Source: Paenilisteria newyorkensis
GTDB taxonomy: Bacteria; Bacillota; Bacilli; Lactobacillales; Listeriaceae
Assembly (NCBI RefSeq): GCF_000766145.1
Contig: NZ_JNFB01000035.1
Coordinates: 186,001-250,000 of the forward strand
Length of the DNA stretch: 64,000 bases
Direction of reading: 5' to 3'
The translations under genes and the position numbers were made by a program. Under the pieces are notes generated by a model. The model ran no database searches and was not told where the DNA came from. It saw only the letters and a program-made list of their open reading frames with translations. This document shows positions 21,510 through 30,518 of the stretch, piece by piece; within the stretch, counting starts at the first letter, position 1, and each line of letters begins with the position of its first letter.

Positions 21510-22094
21510 ATCTTTCTTCACTCTTAATTTTACAATCGTATTTTTCAAAATCCACGATCGCATTCTACCGTAAACAAGGATGAATACCGCTCCTACAACG
21601 ACACCTTTTAGCAAGTTAAACGGTACAATCGCCGTCGTAACAAGCGCTGCAATATTCGTTCCTGCAGGCAAACCACCGACCGTGATATAAAACGGTAATA
21701 AGATAAAGTAATTAAACAACGACATCATGACCGTCATTGTCACCGTCCCAATCCCAGCACCTAAAATCATCGCTTTCGTCGAGCGTGTGTAGCGGAAAAC
21801 ATAGTAAATTGGTAGCACGAAACAAATACCAGATAAGAAATTCGCTAATTCCCCGATTGGAACCCCAACAAAACTCCCCGTCACTAAATACTCCAACACA
21901 TTCTTCACAAACTCAATCAACACAATCGCGAGCGGTCCAAATAATAAACCGCCAATAATAGCAGGAATATCACTGAAATCCAATTTTAAAAATGGTGCAC
22001 TTGGCAATAGTGGAAACTGAATTAACATGATGACAAACGCCACCGCTCCCAATACTGCAATACTTACAAACGCCTTTAAAGAATACTTCTTCAT
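21486..22094 (-). CDS. ribU: Riboflavin transporter, ECF S component RibU
   Basis: Substrate-binding membrane subunit of the energy-coupling-factor transporter for riboflavin. About 202 aa with six hydrophobic segments. The loop [20 protein letters not shown] is the characteristic first part of RibU/YpaA proteins. The ATG at 22094 is chosen, with AAGGAGAAG upstream. The FMN riboswitch in its leader fixes the substrate as riboflavin or a flavin. It must share the ECF ATPases and T subunit encoded elsewhere. Confidence 0.93.
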   Translation of the reverse strand: MKKYSLKAFVSIAVLGAVAFVIMLIQFPLLPSAPFLKLDFSDIPAIIGGLLFGPLAIVLIEFVKNVLEYLVTGSFVGVPIGELANFLSGICFVLPIYYVFRYTRSTKAMILGAGIGTVTMTVMMSLFNYFILLPFYITVGGLPAGTNIAALVTTAIVPFNLLKGVVVGAVFILVYGRMRSWILKNTIVKLRVKKDKKHHGVV

Positions 22095-22166
22095 CAAAAT
22101 CACTTCTCCTTAGATGTTCATCCTAAGAATCTGCGGTTTCCCTTTATTAATAACCACACGAACACG

Positions 22167-22199
22167 AAAAAAATCCCTTCGAAAATGCAATCGAGGGAT
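22167..22199 (-). terminator. Riboswitch-controlled terminator before ribU
   Basis: Minus-strand ATCCCT(CG)...(CGA)AGGGAT hairpin followed by seven T, between the FMN aptamer and ribU. FMN binding is expected to favour it. Confidence 0.8.
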
Positions 22200-22344
22200 G
22201 GTATGTGAAATTCCAAACAAGCATAGTACATTCAAATAAGACTCCAGAAAACCACGCTAAAAAACCGTAGCTCAAAAACGTCCCATCCAAAAAGACCATA
22301 ACTAGCCAATTTTTCAAGTAAGTGCGCCAAAAAGTAAGCGAACC

Positions 22345-22465
22345 AACATCTCCTCCCATCCAGACTATACTGTCGGTTTTGGAATTACACCAAATCAACC
22401 ATCTCAAAAAGAAACAGTTCGTGGACTTTAACCACCGGTCGGGAATTACACCCTGCCCCGAAGAT
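22345..22465 (-). promoter_or_regulatory. FMN riboswitch (RFN element)
   Basis: Read on the minus strand, the conserved blocks of the RFN aptamer appear in order: TTCGGGGCAGGGTG, AATTCCCGACCGGTGGT, AGTCCACGA, TGGTGTAATTCCAAAACCGAC, and AGTCTGGATGGGAGGAGATG. The closing stem and five-way junction can be drawn. It controls ribU through the terminator at 22167-22199, so flavin surplus shuts off uptake. Confidence 0.95.
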
Positions 22466-22533
22466 GAACTATATTTTATTGTATTACGTTCGTTATTGTA
22501 CCATAAGCCGTGCCATCATGCAAAACCACTTGC

Positions 22534-23061
22534 TTATCCCCAAGGAATTTCGGTCGAAAGGGAAGCCGCAAGTTCCCGACTCTGCGTCAGACGCTTCTTC
22601 CTTGCCAAACTACGCTCTTGCGCGTCACGGCTAATCATTTTCTCCTCATCCGATTGCGCGACAACGGTTGGAACCTCAACTGTTTTGCCATTATCATCAA
22701 TCGCGACAAACGTTAGAAATGACGTCGCCGCCAAATAACGATCGCCATTTTTCAAGTTTTCCGCAATCACTTTCACGAAAATTTCCATCGACGAGCGTCC
22801 CGTTGAAGCCACGTAAGACTCTAAACATACCGAGTGATCATTTTTGATAGGTTGCAAGAAATCGACCGAATCCGTCGAAGCTGTCACAATCCCCGTCCGG
22901 CAATGACGGGAAGCGCTGATAGATGCTGTATCGTCAATATAGGTCATCAGACGCCCACCGAAAAGCGTATTATGATTATTCGTATCGGATGGAAATACCC
23001 GACTTGTCTTAATTACCAATGAATCTTTACAAAATTTTTGCATGCGTTCTGTCAATTTCAT
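22534..23061 (-). CDS. Acyl-CoA thioesterase, hotdog fold
   Basis: A 175-aa protein like YkhA/acyl-CoA hydrolases. NNHNTLFGGRLMTYIDDTASISA carries the conserved Asn, Gly-Gly and Asp of the catalytic helix, and TASTDSVDFLQPI is typical. It hydrolyses acyl-CoA esters in the cytoplasm; chain preference is unknown. AAGGAG lies four bases before the ATG at 23061. It starts ten bases after resE on the same strand, so it may be carried on the resDE transcript. An unconserved C-terminal tail of about 30 residues is basic. Confidence 0.85.
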   Translation of the reverse strand: MKLTERMQKFCKDSLVIKTSRVFPSDTNNHNTLFGGRLMTYIDDTASISASRHCRTGIVTASTDSVDFLQPIKNDHSVCLESYVASTGRSSMEIFVKVIAENLKNGDRYLAATSFLTFVAIDDNGKTVEVPTVVAQSDEEKMISRDAQERSLARKKRLTQSRELAASLSTEIPWG

Positions 23062-23070
23062 CAAACTCCT

Positions 23071-24852
23071 TTATATATCTGTGGAAAGCGGCAATGTGAC
23101 AATAAATGTCGAACCAATGCCTAGATGACTCTCCACCGTTATTTTACCATTATGCGCTTCGACGATATTTTTTACAATCGATAAACCTATACCCGTACCC
23201 GTTTTCCCGCGCGTTCGTGCTTTGTCCGCTTTATAAAAACGCTCAAACAAGAAAGGAATATCGGCCTCTGGAATACCGCTTCCGTTATCAATAATTTTAA
23301 TCACGAGCTCATCTGAGTGGAAATCCGCCGTTTCATGCACTTCCACAACACCCTCGTAGTCCTCTCGCCCCGTGTGGCGAATCGCATTCATGATCAAATT
23401 CACCAATACCTGCTCCATTCGATCTGGGTCAAATGTATACTCCAAATCATGATCATCCATCACCAACTGCAATTTCACATTGTTATCCTTCGCCAACACT
23501 TCAAAATTGGAGACGACTTTCTCTAAGAACGGCGCTACCTGCAAGCGCTGTTTATCCAACTGCTCAAAACCAGCTTCCATCCGCGCTAAATCCAACATAT
23601 CATTCACAAGGCGGCCAATGCGCAGCGACTCATCATAAATAATTTGCGCAAATTCACGCACCTCTTCATCCGTCTGCGCCACACCATCAATAATCGCCTC
23701 ACTATAGCCTTGAAGCATCGAAATCGGCGTCCGCAGCTCATGCGACACATTGTTCACAAAATCCGTCTTCATCTTCTCCAGGCGCTTCTCCTCCGTCATA
23801 TCCCGGATTACCGTTACGATACTCCGAATGTCGTCCCCATTATAAAGCAACGTCAAAATTGCGACATAAGTCTGGTCTCCAAACACAATTTCCCCAACCT
23901 GCTCCTCACGCGTCTCTAAAATATTCGTCAGCATTAAATCCAAGTTTGGCGGGATCAGCACTTTGTCCTCGTTTTCCATCGAAAAGAACCAATCATGCAA
24001 AAACTGTTCCGCCGGCGGGTTACTCAAAATAATCGTCTTATCGATGTTAAATTTAATAACACCATCCGCCATCCCAACTAAAATATTGGACAACTGCTCC
24101 TTCTCCTGCCTCAGCGCACTAATATTGTATTTCAGTTGTTGCGCCATCTTGTTAAACGCAATCCCCAAATCTCCAATCTCATCGTGCGTATACGTCGGCA
24201 CCCGATTATCAAAATTCCCCTTCGAGACCGCAATCGCGACCTTCTTCATTTCCCTGAGTGGGTAAGCCATGCGCGACGATAAAATAAACGACAAGACAGA
24301 CGTCACTAAAATTGCCACAATCCCAGATATGAGCAACGTTTTCGTCACTTGACCTGTCAATCTCAAAATATCATCATACGACCTATACACATAAACCGTA
24401 TTAATATGACCGTCTAACGTCTTAAAACGCTGGGCCCCCATATGTACCGATTCATCATTACTTTCACCGTAGAAATTATATTGCTCCAGGATAAATTTTC
24501 CCTCAGCTAAATGGTCATTCATTTTCTTGTCCGCGAATAAATGCGAATACGCTCCACTATCCAAATGCATCGATGTCTGTTTAGAAGCCACCACTTTCCC
24601 ATTCTGTTCGACGATGACACCTATCGACTTATCCAATAATTGAAAAGCAGATGAAAGCGTGTCAGTATCCGTACCCTCCTCAATTAAATTCCCGATATGC
24701 TCCGTCGTCGCCTCAATGCCACCAGTTATTTGCTCTGTATTCTGGTCTTCATAAACAATCGCAATAAAAAATCCGGTTGCCACTAGAACTCCCGTTAGTA
24801 GAAGAATAATCGTTCCCCATATTTTTCCAACGATACTATGCCAAAATCTCAT
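23071..24852 (-). CDS. resE: Sensor histidine kinase ResE
   Basis: Membrane kinase of the ResDE system that, in Bacillus, responds to oxygen limitation or redox state and controls respiration genes. From the ATG at 24852 (593 aa): first membrane segment about 12-33, extracytoplasmic sensor about 34-170, second membrane segment 172-193, HAMP about 192-244, PAS region 250-355, H-box VSHELRTPISML with phospho-acceptor His371, then N box NAIRHTG and G boxes DNGSGIP and GTGIGLSIV. It lies 112 bases after resD with a strong hairpin in the gap. Signal is inferred from the family. Confidence 0.92.
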   Translation of the reverse strand: MRFWHSIVGKIWGTIILLLTGVLVATGFFIAIVYEDQNTEQITGGIEATTEHIGNLIEEGTDTDTLSSAFQLLDKSIGVIVEQNGKVVASKQTSMHLDSGAYSHLFADKKMNDHLAEGKFILEQYNFYGESNDESVHMGAQRFKTLDGHINTVYVYRSYDDILRLTGQVTKTLLISGIVAILVTSVLSFILSSRMAYPLREMKKVAIAVSKGNFDNRVPTYTHDEIGDLGIAFNKMAQQLKYNISALRQEKEQLSNILVGMADGVIKFNIDKTIILSNPPAEQFLHDWFFSMENEDKVLIPPNLDLMLTNILETREEQVGEIVFGDQTYVAILTLLYNGDDIRSIVTVIRDMTEEKRLEKMKTDFVNNVSHELRTPISMLQGYSEAIIDGVAQTDEEVREFAQIIYDESLRIGRLVNDMLDLARMEAGFEQLDKQRLQVAPFLEKVVSNFEVLAKDNNVKLQLVMDDHDLEYTFDPDRMEQVLVNLIMNAIRHTGREDYEGVVEVHETADFHSDELVIKIIDNGSGIPEADIPFLFERFYKADKARTRGKTGTGIGLSIVKNIVEAHNGKITVESHLGIGSTFIVTLPLSTDI

Positions 24853-24918
24853 TGTCACCAGCCCTTTAATCCGAATTTCAAGCACCTCGTTGCTTGCTGT
24901 TTTATGTAGTAATATCAA

Positions 24919-24951
24919 GAAATAGATAGGCATTGTTAACCTATCTATTTC
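24919..24951 (-). other. Intercistronic hairpin between resD and resE
   Basis: Perfect 12-bp inverted repeat GAAATAGATAGG / CCTATCTATTTC with a nine-base loop, 14 bases after the resD stop. No T-run follows on the minus strand, so it looks like an mRNA-stabilising or attenuating stem that sets the resD:resE ratio rather than a full terminator. Confidence 0.7.
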
Positions 24952-24964
24952 TATATGGACTATT

Positions 24965-25684
24965 TTACTCTGTTTCTGTCACTTCAAACTTGTAGCCTAA
25001 GCCCCAGACGGTCACAATCATTTTAGCTGCTTCCTCTGAAACATCGAATAATTTCTCGCGGAGACGTTTCACGTGTGTGTCAATCGTACGCAAATCCCCG
25101 AAAAATTCATAACGCCAAACTTCTTTTAGTAGCGATTCCCGATCAAACACTTTGTCTGGCGATTTCGCTAAGTAATATAATAAATCATACTCTTTCGGTG
25201 TCAAATTGATTTCTTGGCCTTCCACAATAACTCGGTGCGCCTCATTATCAATTTTTAAGTGTGGGAAAGTAATAATATCACCTGGTACGCTCGTTGCAAC
25301 AGGTTGGCTATGTTGTTGCGCGCGTCTTAGAACAGCTTTGACACGTAGGACAACTTCGCGTGGGCTAAACGGTTTCACGATATAATCGTCTGCGCCGACC
25401 TCAAATCCTTGCACGCGATTTGCTTCCTCGCCTTTCGCTGTCAACATAACAACCGGAGTCGCTTTATATTCACGCAATTCACGACAAACCTCAATGCCGT
25501 CTTTTCCTGGCATCATCAAATCAAGCAAAATGACATCATAACTATTATCAATTGCGAGCTGTAACGCTTGATCTCCATCACTAGCTTCTTCAATTTTATA
25601 ATTCTCACGTTCAAGATACATCTTAAGTAAACGCCTGATCCGGTCTTCGTCATCCACAACGAGAATTTTAACTTGCTCACTCAT
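24965..25684 (-). CDS. resD: Response regulator ResD, OmpR family
   Basis: A 239-aa two-component regulator. The receiver domain has the acidic pair DDED (11-14), phospho-acceptor Asp55 (LLDLMMPGKDG), and the conserved Lys in DDYIVKPFSPRE. The C-terminal winged helix is of OmpR/PhoB type (LTPKEYDLLYYLAKSP, RTIDTHVKRLREKL). Cognate kinase resE is directly downstream. By family knowledge ResD controls cytochrome and respiratory genes. An extended -10 TGcTATAGT lies at about 25793-25798. Confidence 0.94.
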   Translation of the reverse strand: MSEQVKILVVDDEDRIRRLLKMYLERENYKIEEASDGDQALQLAIDNSYDVILLDLMMPGKDGIEVCRELREYKATPVVMLTAKGEEANRVQGFEVGADDYIVKPFSPREVVLRVKAVLRRAQQHSQPVATSVPGDIITFPHLKIDNEAHRVIVEGQEINLTPKEYDLLYYLAKSPDKVFDRESLLKEVWRYEFFGDLRTIDTHVKRLREKLFDVSEEAAKMIVTVWGLGYKFEVTETE

Positions 25685-25792
25685 AGGTAATCATCCCCTT
25701 ACTCGTTTCTCTAAAAAAGGAAACTTATTTCGGTATGTATTCATATTCCCTAGTCTTTCGTACCTTTTTATTGTCATTTTGTTCACAACTTT

Positions 25793-25798
25793 ACTATA
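25793..25798 (-). promoter_or_regulatory. Possible resD promoter (-10 element)
   Basis: Minus-strand TGcTATAGT is an extended -10; no good -35 is seen. The remainder of the 359-base gap (25685-26043) is AT-rich and holds only the rluB terminator. Confidence 0.45.
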
Positions 25799-25926
25799 GC
25801 ACAGACAACCCCAAATTAAAAAAAGAAAGCTACTATCTTGGACAAATTATACATGCTTTTTTTTATTTTAGCTATTTTTAAGCCTTTGTTTGTGAAAAAT
25901 AATGAATACTTTCAATAAAACGGCAA

Positions 25927-25960
25927 CAAAAAACTAGGGATATAGACACACATTCCCTAG
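25927..25960 (-). terminator. Terminator after rluB
   Basis: Minus-strand CTAGGGA...TCCCTAG hairpin followed by six T, about 80 bases after the rluB stop codon. Confidence 0.75.
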
Positions 25961-26043
25961 ATTTTCATTGAAAAAGTAATATTATCTGTTATTCTCTACT
26001 GCGGTTATATTTCCCCTGAACTCTAAGCTATTCATTTGACTCA

Positions 26044-26775
26044 CTATTTCTTATCACCAAACTGTGTCAACGCTTTTAATTTCTTCACTTCATGATGGGT
26101 CAATTCTCTGCGTTCGCCAGCATTCAATCCCTTTAAATCAAGGAAAGCATAGGCTTCGCGTGATAATTTCTGAACTGGATGTCCAATCGTGTCAAACATC
26201 TTGCGGACTTGGCGATTACGCCCTTCATGAATGATAATCTCGATGATAGCTTTTTCTTTCTTCTTATCAAAAGTTTGCAGACGGACTTTCGCTTTTGCCG
26301 TTTTGCGGCCTTCGATCATGACGCCATTTTCTAATTTGCGCAGGGCTTCTTTGGACGGAATCCCTTTCACGCGCGCGATGTATTTCTTTTCAACTTCATA
26401 TTTTGGATGCATTAATTGATTGGCAAAATCGCCATCATTCGTCATGAGTAGTAAACCAGAAGTGTCATAATCAAGACGCCCAACCGGATATAACCGTTCT
26501 GGAATGTCCACGAAAAAGTCAGACACAACGCGACGTTTCTTATCATCCGACACAGCGGACATCACACTACGCGGCTTGTACAATAGAAAATAGCGTTTCA
26601 CTTCTTGCGTTAGCTCAATGCCGTTTACCTCGATTTTATCCGAGTTGCCAACCTTAAGACCTAACTCTCGAACCACTTTTCCGTTGACCTTCACTTTTCC
26701 TTCTTCAATCATCACTTCGGCTTTCCTACGCGACGTGATGCCTGCATTCGCAATTACTTTTTGTAACCGTTCCAT
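26044..26775 (-). CDS. rluB: 23S rRNA pseudouridine synthase B
   Basis: RsuA/RluB family enzyme, 243 aa. An N-terminal S4 RNA-binding domain (RLQKVIANAGITSRRKAE) is followed by the catalytic motif GRLDYDTSGLLLM (99-111, catalytic Asp102). INEGRNRQVRKMF-type motif appears as IHEGRNRQVRKMF. In Bacillus this enzyme modifies U2633 in 23S rRNA. It lies after scpB, the usual scpA-scpB-rluB order in Firmicutes. Confidence 0.94.
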   Translation of the reverse strand: MERLQKVIANAGITSRRKAEVMIEEGKVKVNGKVVRELGLKVGNSDKIEVNGIELTQEVKRYFLLYKPRSVMSAVSDDKKRRVVSDFFVDIPERLYPVGRLDYDTSGLLLMTNDGDFANQLMHPKYEVEKKYIARVKGIPSKEALRKLENGVMIEGRKTAKAKVRLQTFDKKKEKAIIEIIIHEGRNRQVRKMFDTIGHPVQKLSREAYAFLDLKGLNAGERRELTHHEVKKLKALTQFGDKK

Positions 26776-26820
26776 CTTGCACCTCTTTTTAGCTATTCAC
26801 TAATTATTATTCCATCTATC

Positions 26821-27393
26821 CTATTTCCCACCAAAACGATCGAAAAATAAGTCCATCTCATCTTGAATCATTTCCTCAGAATCTATGTTGTCCATCGATG
26901 GTAAATCCTCTAATTTATTCAAGCCGAAGCAATCCAAAAATTCGGATGTCGTTACATACAGTTTAGCACGACCAGCACCTTCTACGCGACCTTTATCCAT
27001 TATCAAACCCTTCGCAATTAGCGTATGAATCGGACCATCCGTTTTCACACCACGGATATCATCAATCTCCATCCGCGTAATTGGCTGGCGATAAGCAACG
27101 ATAGCTAGCGTTTCAAGCGATGCCTGAGAGAGCGTTGTGTTACCAGGTACTTCGACTAATTTTCGCAAATAGGTCGCATGCTCTTTTTTCGTCGCTAATT
27201 GAAACGTCCCTGCGAGCTCTAACAGAACAATACCACGTTCTGCCGATTTTGCATAGTTATCACTGAGCGTCTCCAACAAATTCAGCGCTTCAATATGACT
27301 GATTTCCATGACCTCTGTCAGTTGCTTCGTGCTCAGACCTTCATCCCCCGCCGCAAATAGCAAGCTCTCAAGGATTCCTAATTTTTTACTCAC
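26821..27393 (-). CDS. scpB: Segregation and condensation protein B
   Basis: Subunit of the SMC-ScpAB condensin, needed for chromosome segregation. The 190-aa protein has two winged-helix domains; LETLAIVAYRQPITRMEIDD is the most conserved ScpB segment, followed by KTDGPIHTLIAKGLI. The GTG start overlaps the scpA stop by four bases (GTGA), so the two are translationally coupled and produced in a linked ratio. Confidence 0.95.
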   Translation of the reverse strand: MSKKLGILESLLFAAGDEGLSTKQLTEVMEISHIEALNLLETLSDNYAKSAERGIVLLELAGTFQLATKKEHATYLRKLVEVPGNTTLSQASLETLAIVAYRQPITRMEIDDIRGVKTDGPIHTLIAKGLIMDKGRVEGAGRAKLYVTTSEFLDCFGLNKLEDLPSMDNIDSEEMIQDEMDLFFDRFGGK

Positions 27394-28133
27394 AGCTCTT
27401 CTTCACCTCTACTAAAAACATATAGCGCCGCAAAACTCCCCGACTGCTCCACACTAATTTGGCGACGTTTCATCAGTTCCAACACAGCCAAAAAAGTCAC
27501 AATCAGGTCATCTTTTGTCGCCGCATCAAATAAATCTTCAAACACAACCCGACCGCGCGTAGCCTCAATCCGGTCCATCACATCATTCATCCGTTGGTCA
27601 ATCGAAATTTCTTGCTTCGTAATACGCGTATGAAGTGGCTGACTCAATTTTTTCCGGCGAAGCATCTTGTGGAAAGCCCCCAGCATATCATTGAGTGACA
27701 CGTCTAAATTCGCCTGTTTGCCAGACATATCGTATTCCCCCAAATCCATTGGCGCCTTCCCAAAATAAAAATTGCGCTCCGACTCTTTTTCTTTCAATTG
27801 TTTCGCAGCTTCTTTAAAACGCTTATATTCCATCAATTTCTCGACTAATTCATCACGCGGATCGACAGAATCATCGAACTCAAAATCCACCTCAAGCTCT
27901 TGCTTTGGCAGTAACATTTTACTTTTAATCGCTAAAAGTGTCGCCGCCATCACAAGATATTCGCTAGCCACATCGAGTTCCATCTCTTTCATCAAATGGA
28001 TGTATTCCAAATATTGATCTGTAATATCCGCCATTGGGATATCATAAATATCGATTTCCAGCTGTTGAATCAGTTGCAGAAGCAAATCGAGTGGCCCTTC
28101 AAAAGCCTCTACTTTAAAATTAATTCCTGTCAT
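27390..28133 (-). CDS. scpA: Segregation and condensation protein A
   Basis: Kleisin subunit that bridges SMC heads. The 247-aa protein starts INFKVEAFEGPLDLLLQLI, the SMC-binding N-terminal kleisin motif. MADITDQYLEYI and the C-terminal winged helix (LVTFLAVLELMKRRQISVEQ) complete the fold. It lies 12 bases after lysA and overlaps scpB. In Listeria and Bacillus scpA and scpB are always adjacent. Confidence 0.95.
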   Translation of the reverse strand: MTGINFKVEAFEGPLDLLLQLIQQLEIDIYDIPMADITDQYLEYIHLMKEMELDVASEYLVMAATLLAIKSKMLLPKQELEVDFEFDDSVDPRDELVEKLMEYKRFKEAAKQLKEKESERNFYFGKAPMDLGEYDMSGKQANLDVSLNDMLGAFHKMLRRKKLSQPLHTRITKQEISIDQRMNDVMDRIEATRGRVVFEDLFDAATKDDLIVTFLAVLELMKRRQISVEQSGSFAALYVFSRGEEEL

Positions 28134-28145
28134 AGAAAACCCACC

Positions 28146-29456
28146 TTAATGGAGCGGTAAATCCAGTTGCACCAGATTTTCATAAGTTTCTCGCGCAACA
28201 ACCAGTTTATCTTCCCCATTCTCTACGAAAACAACCGCAGCACGAGGAATCCGATTGTAATTGTTCGCCATCGAATACCCGTAAGCCCCTGTACAAAATA
28301 CTGCCAGAACCTCACCCGCATCCGATTTTGGAAGTGGTAGATCCCAAATCAGCATATCGCCAGACTCACAACATTTCCCAGCAATCGATACTGTCTCAGC
28401 CGGCTCTTCTAACGGACGTTCCGCGATAACAGCATCATATTTCGCCTCATATAAAGAAGGTCGAATATTGTCTGACATCCCGCCATCCACAGCCACATAG
28501 CTACGAATCTCAGGCACCTCTTTGCGCGAACCAATCGTATAAAGCGTTGTACCAGCCTCACCAACGAGCGAGCGACCAGGCTCAATCCAAATCTCCGGCA
28601 TATCCAAATTGTTCGCCATCGCAACTTCACGCACATCCGCAATAATTTCGCGCACATACTGAGATGGTGGCAACGGTTGATCATCCGCCGTATAACGCAC
28701 CCCAAAACCACCACCGAGATTGAGCACATCCGCATGAAAACCTAGTCCATCACGCCAAATAACTAACTGCTCCATAATCCGGTGCGCCGCCAATTTGAAA
28801 CCAGTCGTCTCAAAAATTTGCGACCCAATATGGCAATGCAACCCAATTAATTGGAAATCATCAATGGCCAACACGCGCTTAATCGCATCCTCCGCCTGAC
28901 CATTCGTCAAACCAAATCCAAATTTAGAATCATCTTGCCCAGTCAAAATATAATCATGCGTATGCGCCTCAATACCAGGCGTTACACGAATCAAAACAGA
29001 CACAGAAGCCTCTTTTTCACGCAAAATTTCCGCGAGCAGTTCAATCTCATAAAAATTATCAATCACGATACAACCAATACTGTACTCAATCGCCATTTCC
29101 ATCTCATGTCTTGTTTTATTATTGCCATGAAAATGAATCCGCTCCGCTGGGAATCCAGCTTGCATCGCCGTATATAATTCGCCGCCCGAAACAACGTCCA
29201 ACGACAGACCTTCTTCCTGCATCAATTGATAAATCGCAATCGCCGAAAAAGCTTTACTCGCATAAGCAACCTGCGCCTTCACACCAAGCTCCTCAAACGT
29301 TTTCTTAAAACCACGAGCACGCTCTTTGATCAACGCAACGTCGTATACATAAAGCGGTGTGCCATATTTTTGCGCCAGCTTCAAAGTGTCCACCCCTCCA
29401 ATTTCTAGATGTCCAACTTCATTCACTCGCATAGTCCCAAATGATTCAAACGCCAC
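28146..29456 (-). CDS. lysA: Diaminopimelate decarboxylase
   Basis: PLP enzyme for the last step of lysine synthesis: meso-diaminopimelate to L-lysine. The PLP lysine is in VAYASKAFSAIAIYQ; HCHIGSQIFE, LNLGGGFGVRY and the substrate motif CESGDML with GAYGYSMANNYN are family signatures. 436 aa is the usual length. The GTG start at 29456 has AGGTGG eight bases upstream. It leads directly into scpA, so both may be on one transcript. Confidence 0.95.
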   Translation of the reverse strand: MAFESFGTMRVNEVGHLEIGGVDTLKLAQKYGTPLYVYDVALIKERARGFKKTFEELGVKAQVAYASKAFSAIAIYQLMQEEGLSLDVVSGGELYTAMQAGFPAERIHFHGNNKTRHEMEMAIEYSIGCIVIDNFYEIELLAEILREKEASVSVLIRVTPGIEAHTHDYILTGQDDSKFGFGLTNGQAEDAIKRVLAIDDFQLIGLHCHIGSQIFETTGFKLAAHRIMEQLVIWRDGLGFHADVLNLGGGFGVRYTADDQPLPPSQYVREIIADVREVAMANNLDMPEIWIEPGRSLVGEAGTTLYTIGSRKEVPEIRSYVAVDGGMSDNIRPSLYEAKYDAVIAERPLEEPAETVSIAGKCCESGDMLIWDLPLPKSDAGEVLAVFCTGAYGYSMANNYNRIPRAAVVFVENGEDKLVVARETYENLVQLDLPLH

Positions 29457-29611
29457 GTCAATCCCACCTTTGCTAAATTAATTACACCATTCTTCGCATT
29501 TTCTAATGCACAAAGAATGTATAAAAGTTCTTTTATATAGTAGCATACAAGCACGTCGCAGAACAATAGCCAATATTATGTTTCCCAATTTTTTTAAGCT
29601 TTATGTACTAC

Positions 29612-29657
29612 CAAAAAGGAGCCTGATGCCCAATTCGTAAGTGTTGCACCAGACTCC
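29612..29657 (-). terminator. Terminator after pnp
   Basis: Minus-strand GGAGTCTGGTGC...GCATCAGGCTCC hairpin with TTTTT, ten bases after the pnp stop. It isolates pnp from lysA. Confidence 0.85.
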
Positions 29658-29667
29658 GTTCTTATTT

Positions 29668-30486
29668 TTATTTCACATTTCCAACGAGCGCCTTCACGTA
29701 CGTCAAGAACGTTTCTTTCACATGTTCCGTCGTTTCAATAACCTCTTCGTGACTCAGCGGCTGATCCAAAATTCCTGCAGCCATGTTCGTGATGCAAGAA
29801 ATACCGAGGCAACGCAGGCCACAATGATTCGCAACAATGACCTCCGAAACAGTCGACATACCGACAGCATCCGCGCCAAGCGTACGCATCATCCGAATTT
29901 CCGCTGGCGTTTCATACGTTGGCCCAGTAAATCCTGCGTAAACACCTTCGCGAACTTCTATTTCCAAATCCTGTGCCAACAGACGCGCTTGTTTCCGTAA
30001 ATCTAAACGGTACGCGTCCGACATATCTGGGAAACGCGGTCCGAAATGCTCATCGTTTTGCCCGATAAGTGGGCTCGTTCCCGTGAAGTTGATATGATCC
30101 GAAATCAGCATCAAATCACCTGCATGGAACAACTCATTCACGCCACCCGCCGCATTTGTTACAATTAATATCTCAACGCCCAGTTCCTTCATAACGCGCA
30201 CAGGGAACGTCACATCTTGCATCGAATACCCTTCGTAAAAATGGAACCTCCCCTGCATCGCCACTACTTCTTGATGCTCCAACTTACCAAAAACAAACTG
30301 CCCAGCGTGCCCCTCTACTGTCGAAACTGGAAAATGCGGCACATCCTTATATTTCATCACGGTCGGCTCTGTAATTTCGTCCGCCAAAACGCCTAGCCCT
30401 GATCCCAAAATAAGTCCGATTCTCGGCTTCCCGCTATAGGTTTCCTTGATTTTTTTGACCGCTTCCATAACCTTTGTATAATTCAT
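29668..30486 (-). CDS. pnp: Purine nucleoside phosphorylase
   Basis: Splits inosine and guanosine with phosphate to the base and (deoxy)ribose-1-phosphate. It belongs to the trimeric PNP class (PupG/DeoD2 type): GLILGSGLGVLADEI, VEGHAGQFVFG, MQGRFHFYEGYSM and the catalytic-loop TNAAGGVNELF are visible. About 272 aa. An in-frame TTG at 30492 with better spacing to AAAGGAG is an alternative start. In L. monocytogenes, as I recall, phosphopentomutase (drm/deoB) sits between pnp and xerD; here the genes are 32 bases apart and deoB is absent. Confidence 0.93.
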   Translation of the reverse strand: MNYTKVMEAVKKIKETYSGKPRIGLILGSGLGVLADEITEPTVMKYKDVPHFPVSTVEGHAGQFVFGKLEHQEVVAMQGRFHFYEGYSMQDVTFPVRVMKELGVEILIVTNAAGGVNELFHAGDLMLISDHINFTGTSPLIGQNDEHFGPRFPDMSDAYRLDLRKQARLLAQDLEIEVREGVYAGFTGPTYETPAEIRMMRTLGADAVGMSTVSEVIVANHCGLRCLGISCITNMAAGILDQPLSHEEVIETTEHVKETFLTYVKALVGNVK

Positions 30487-30518
30487 TTTCAAAATCGCTC
30501 CTTTTTCATTATCCAACC

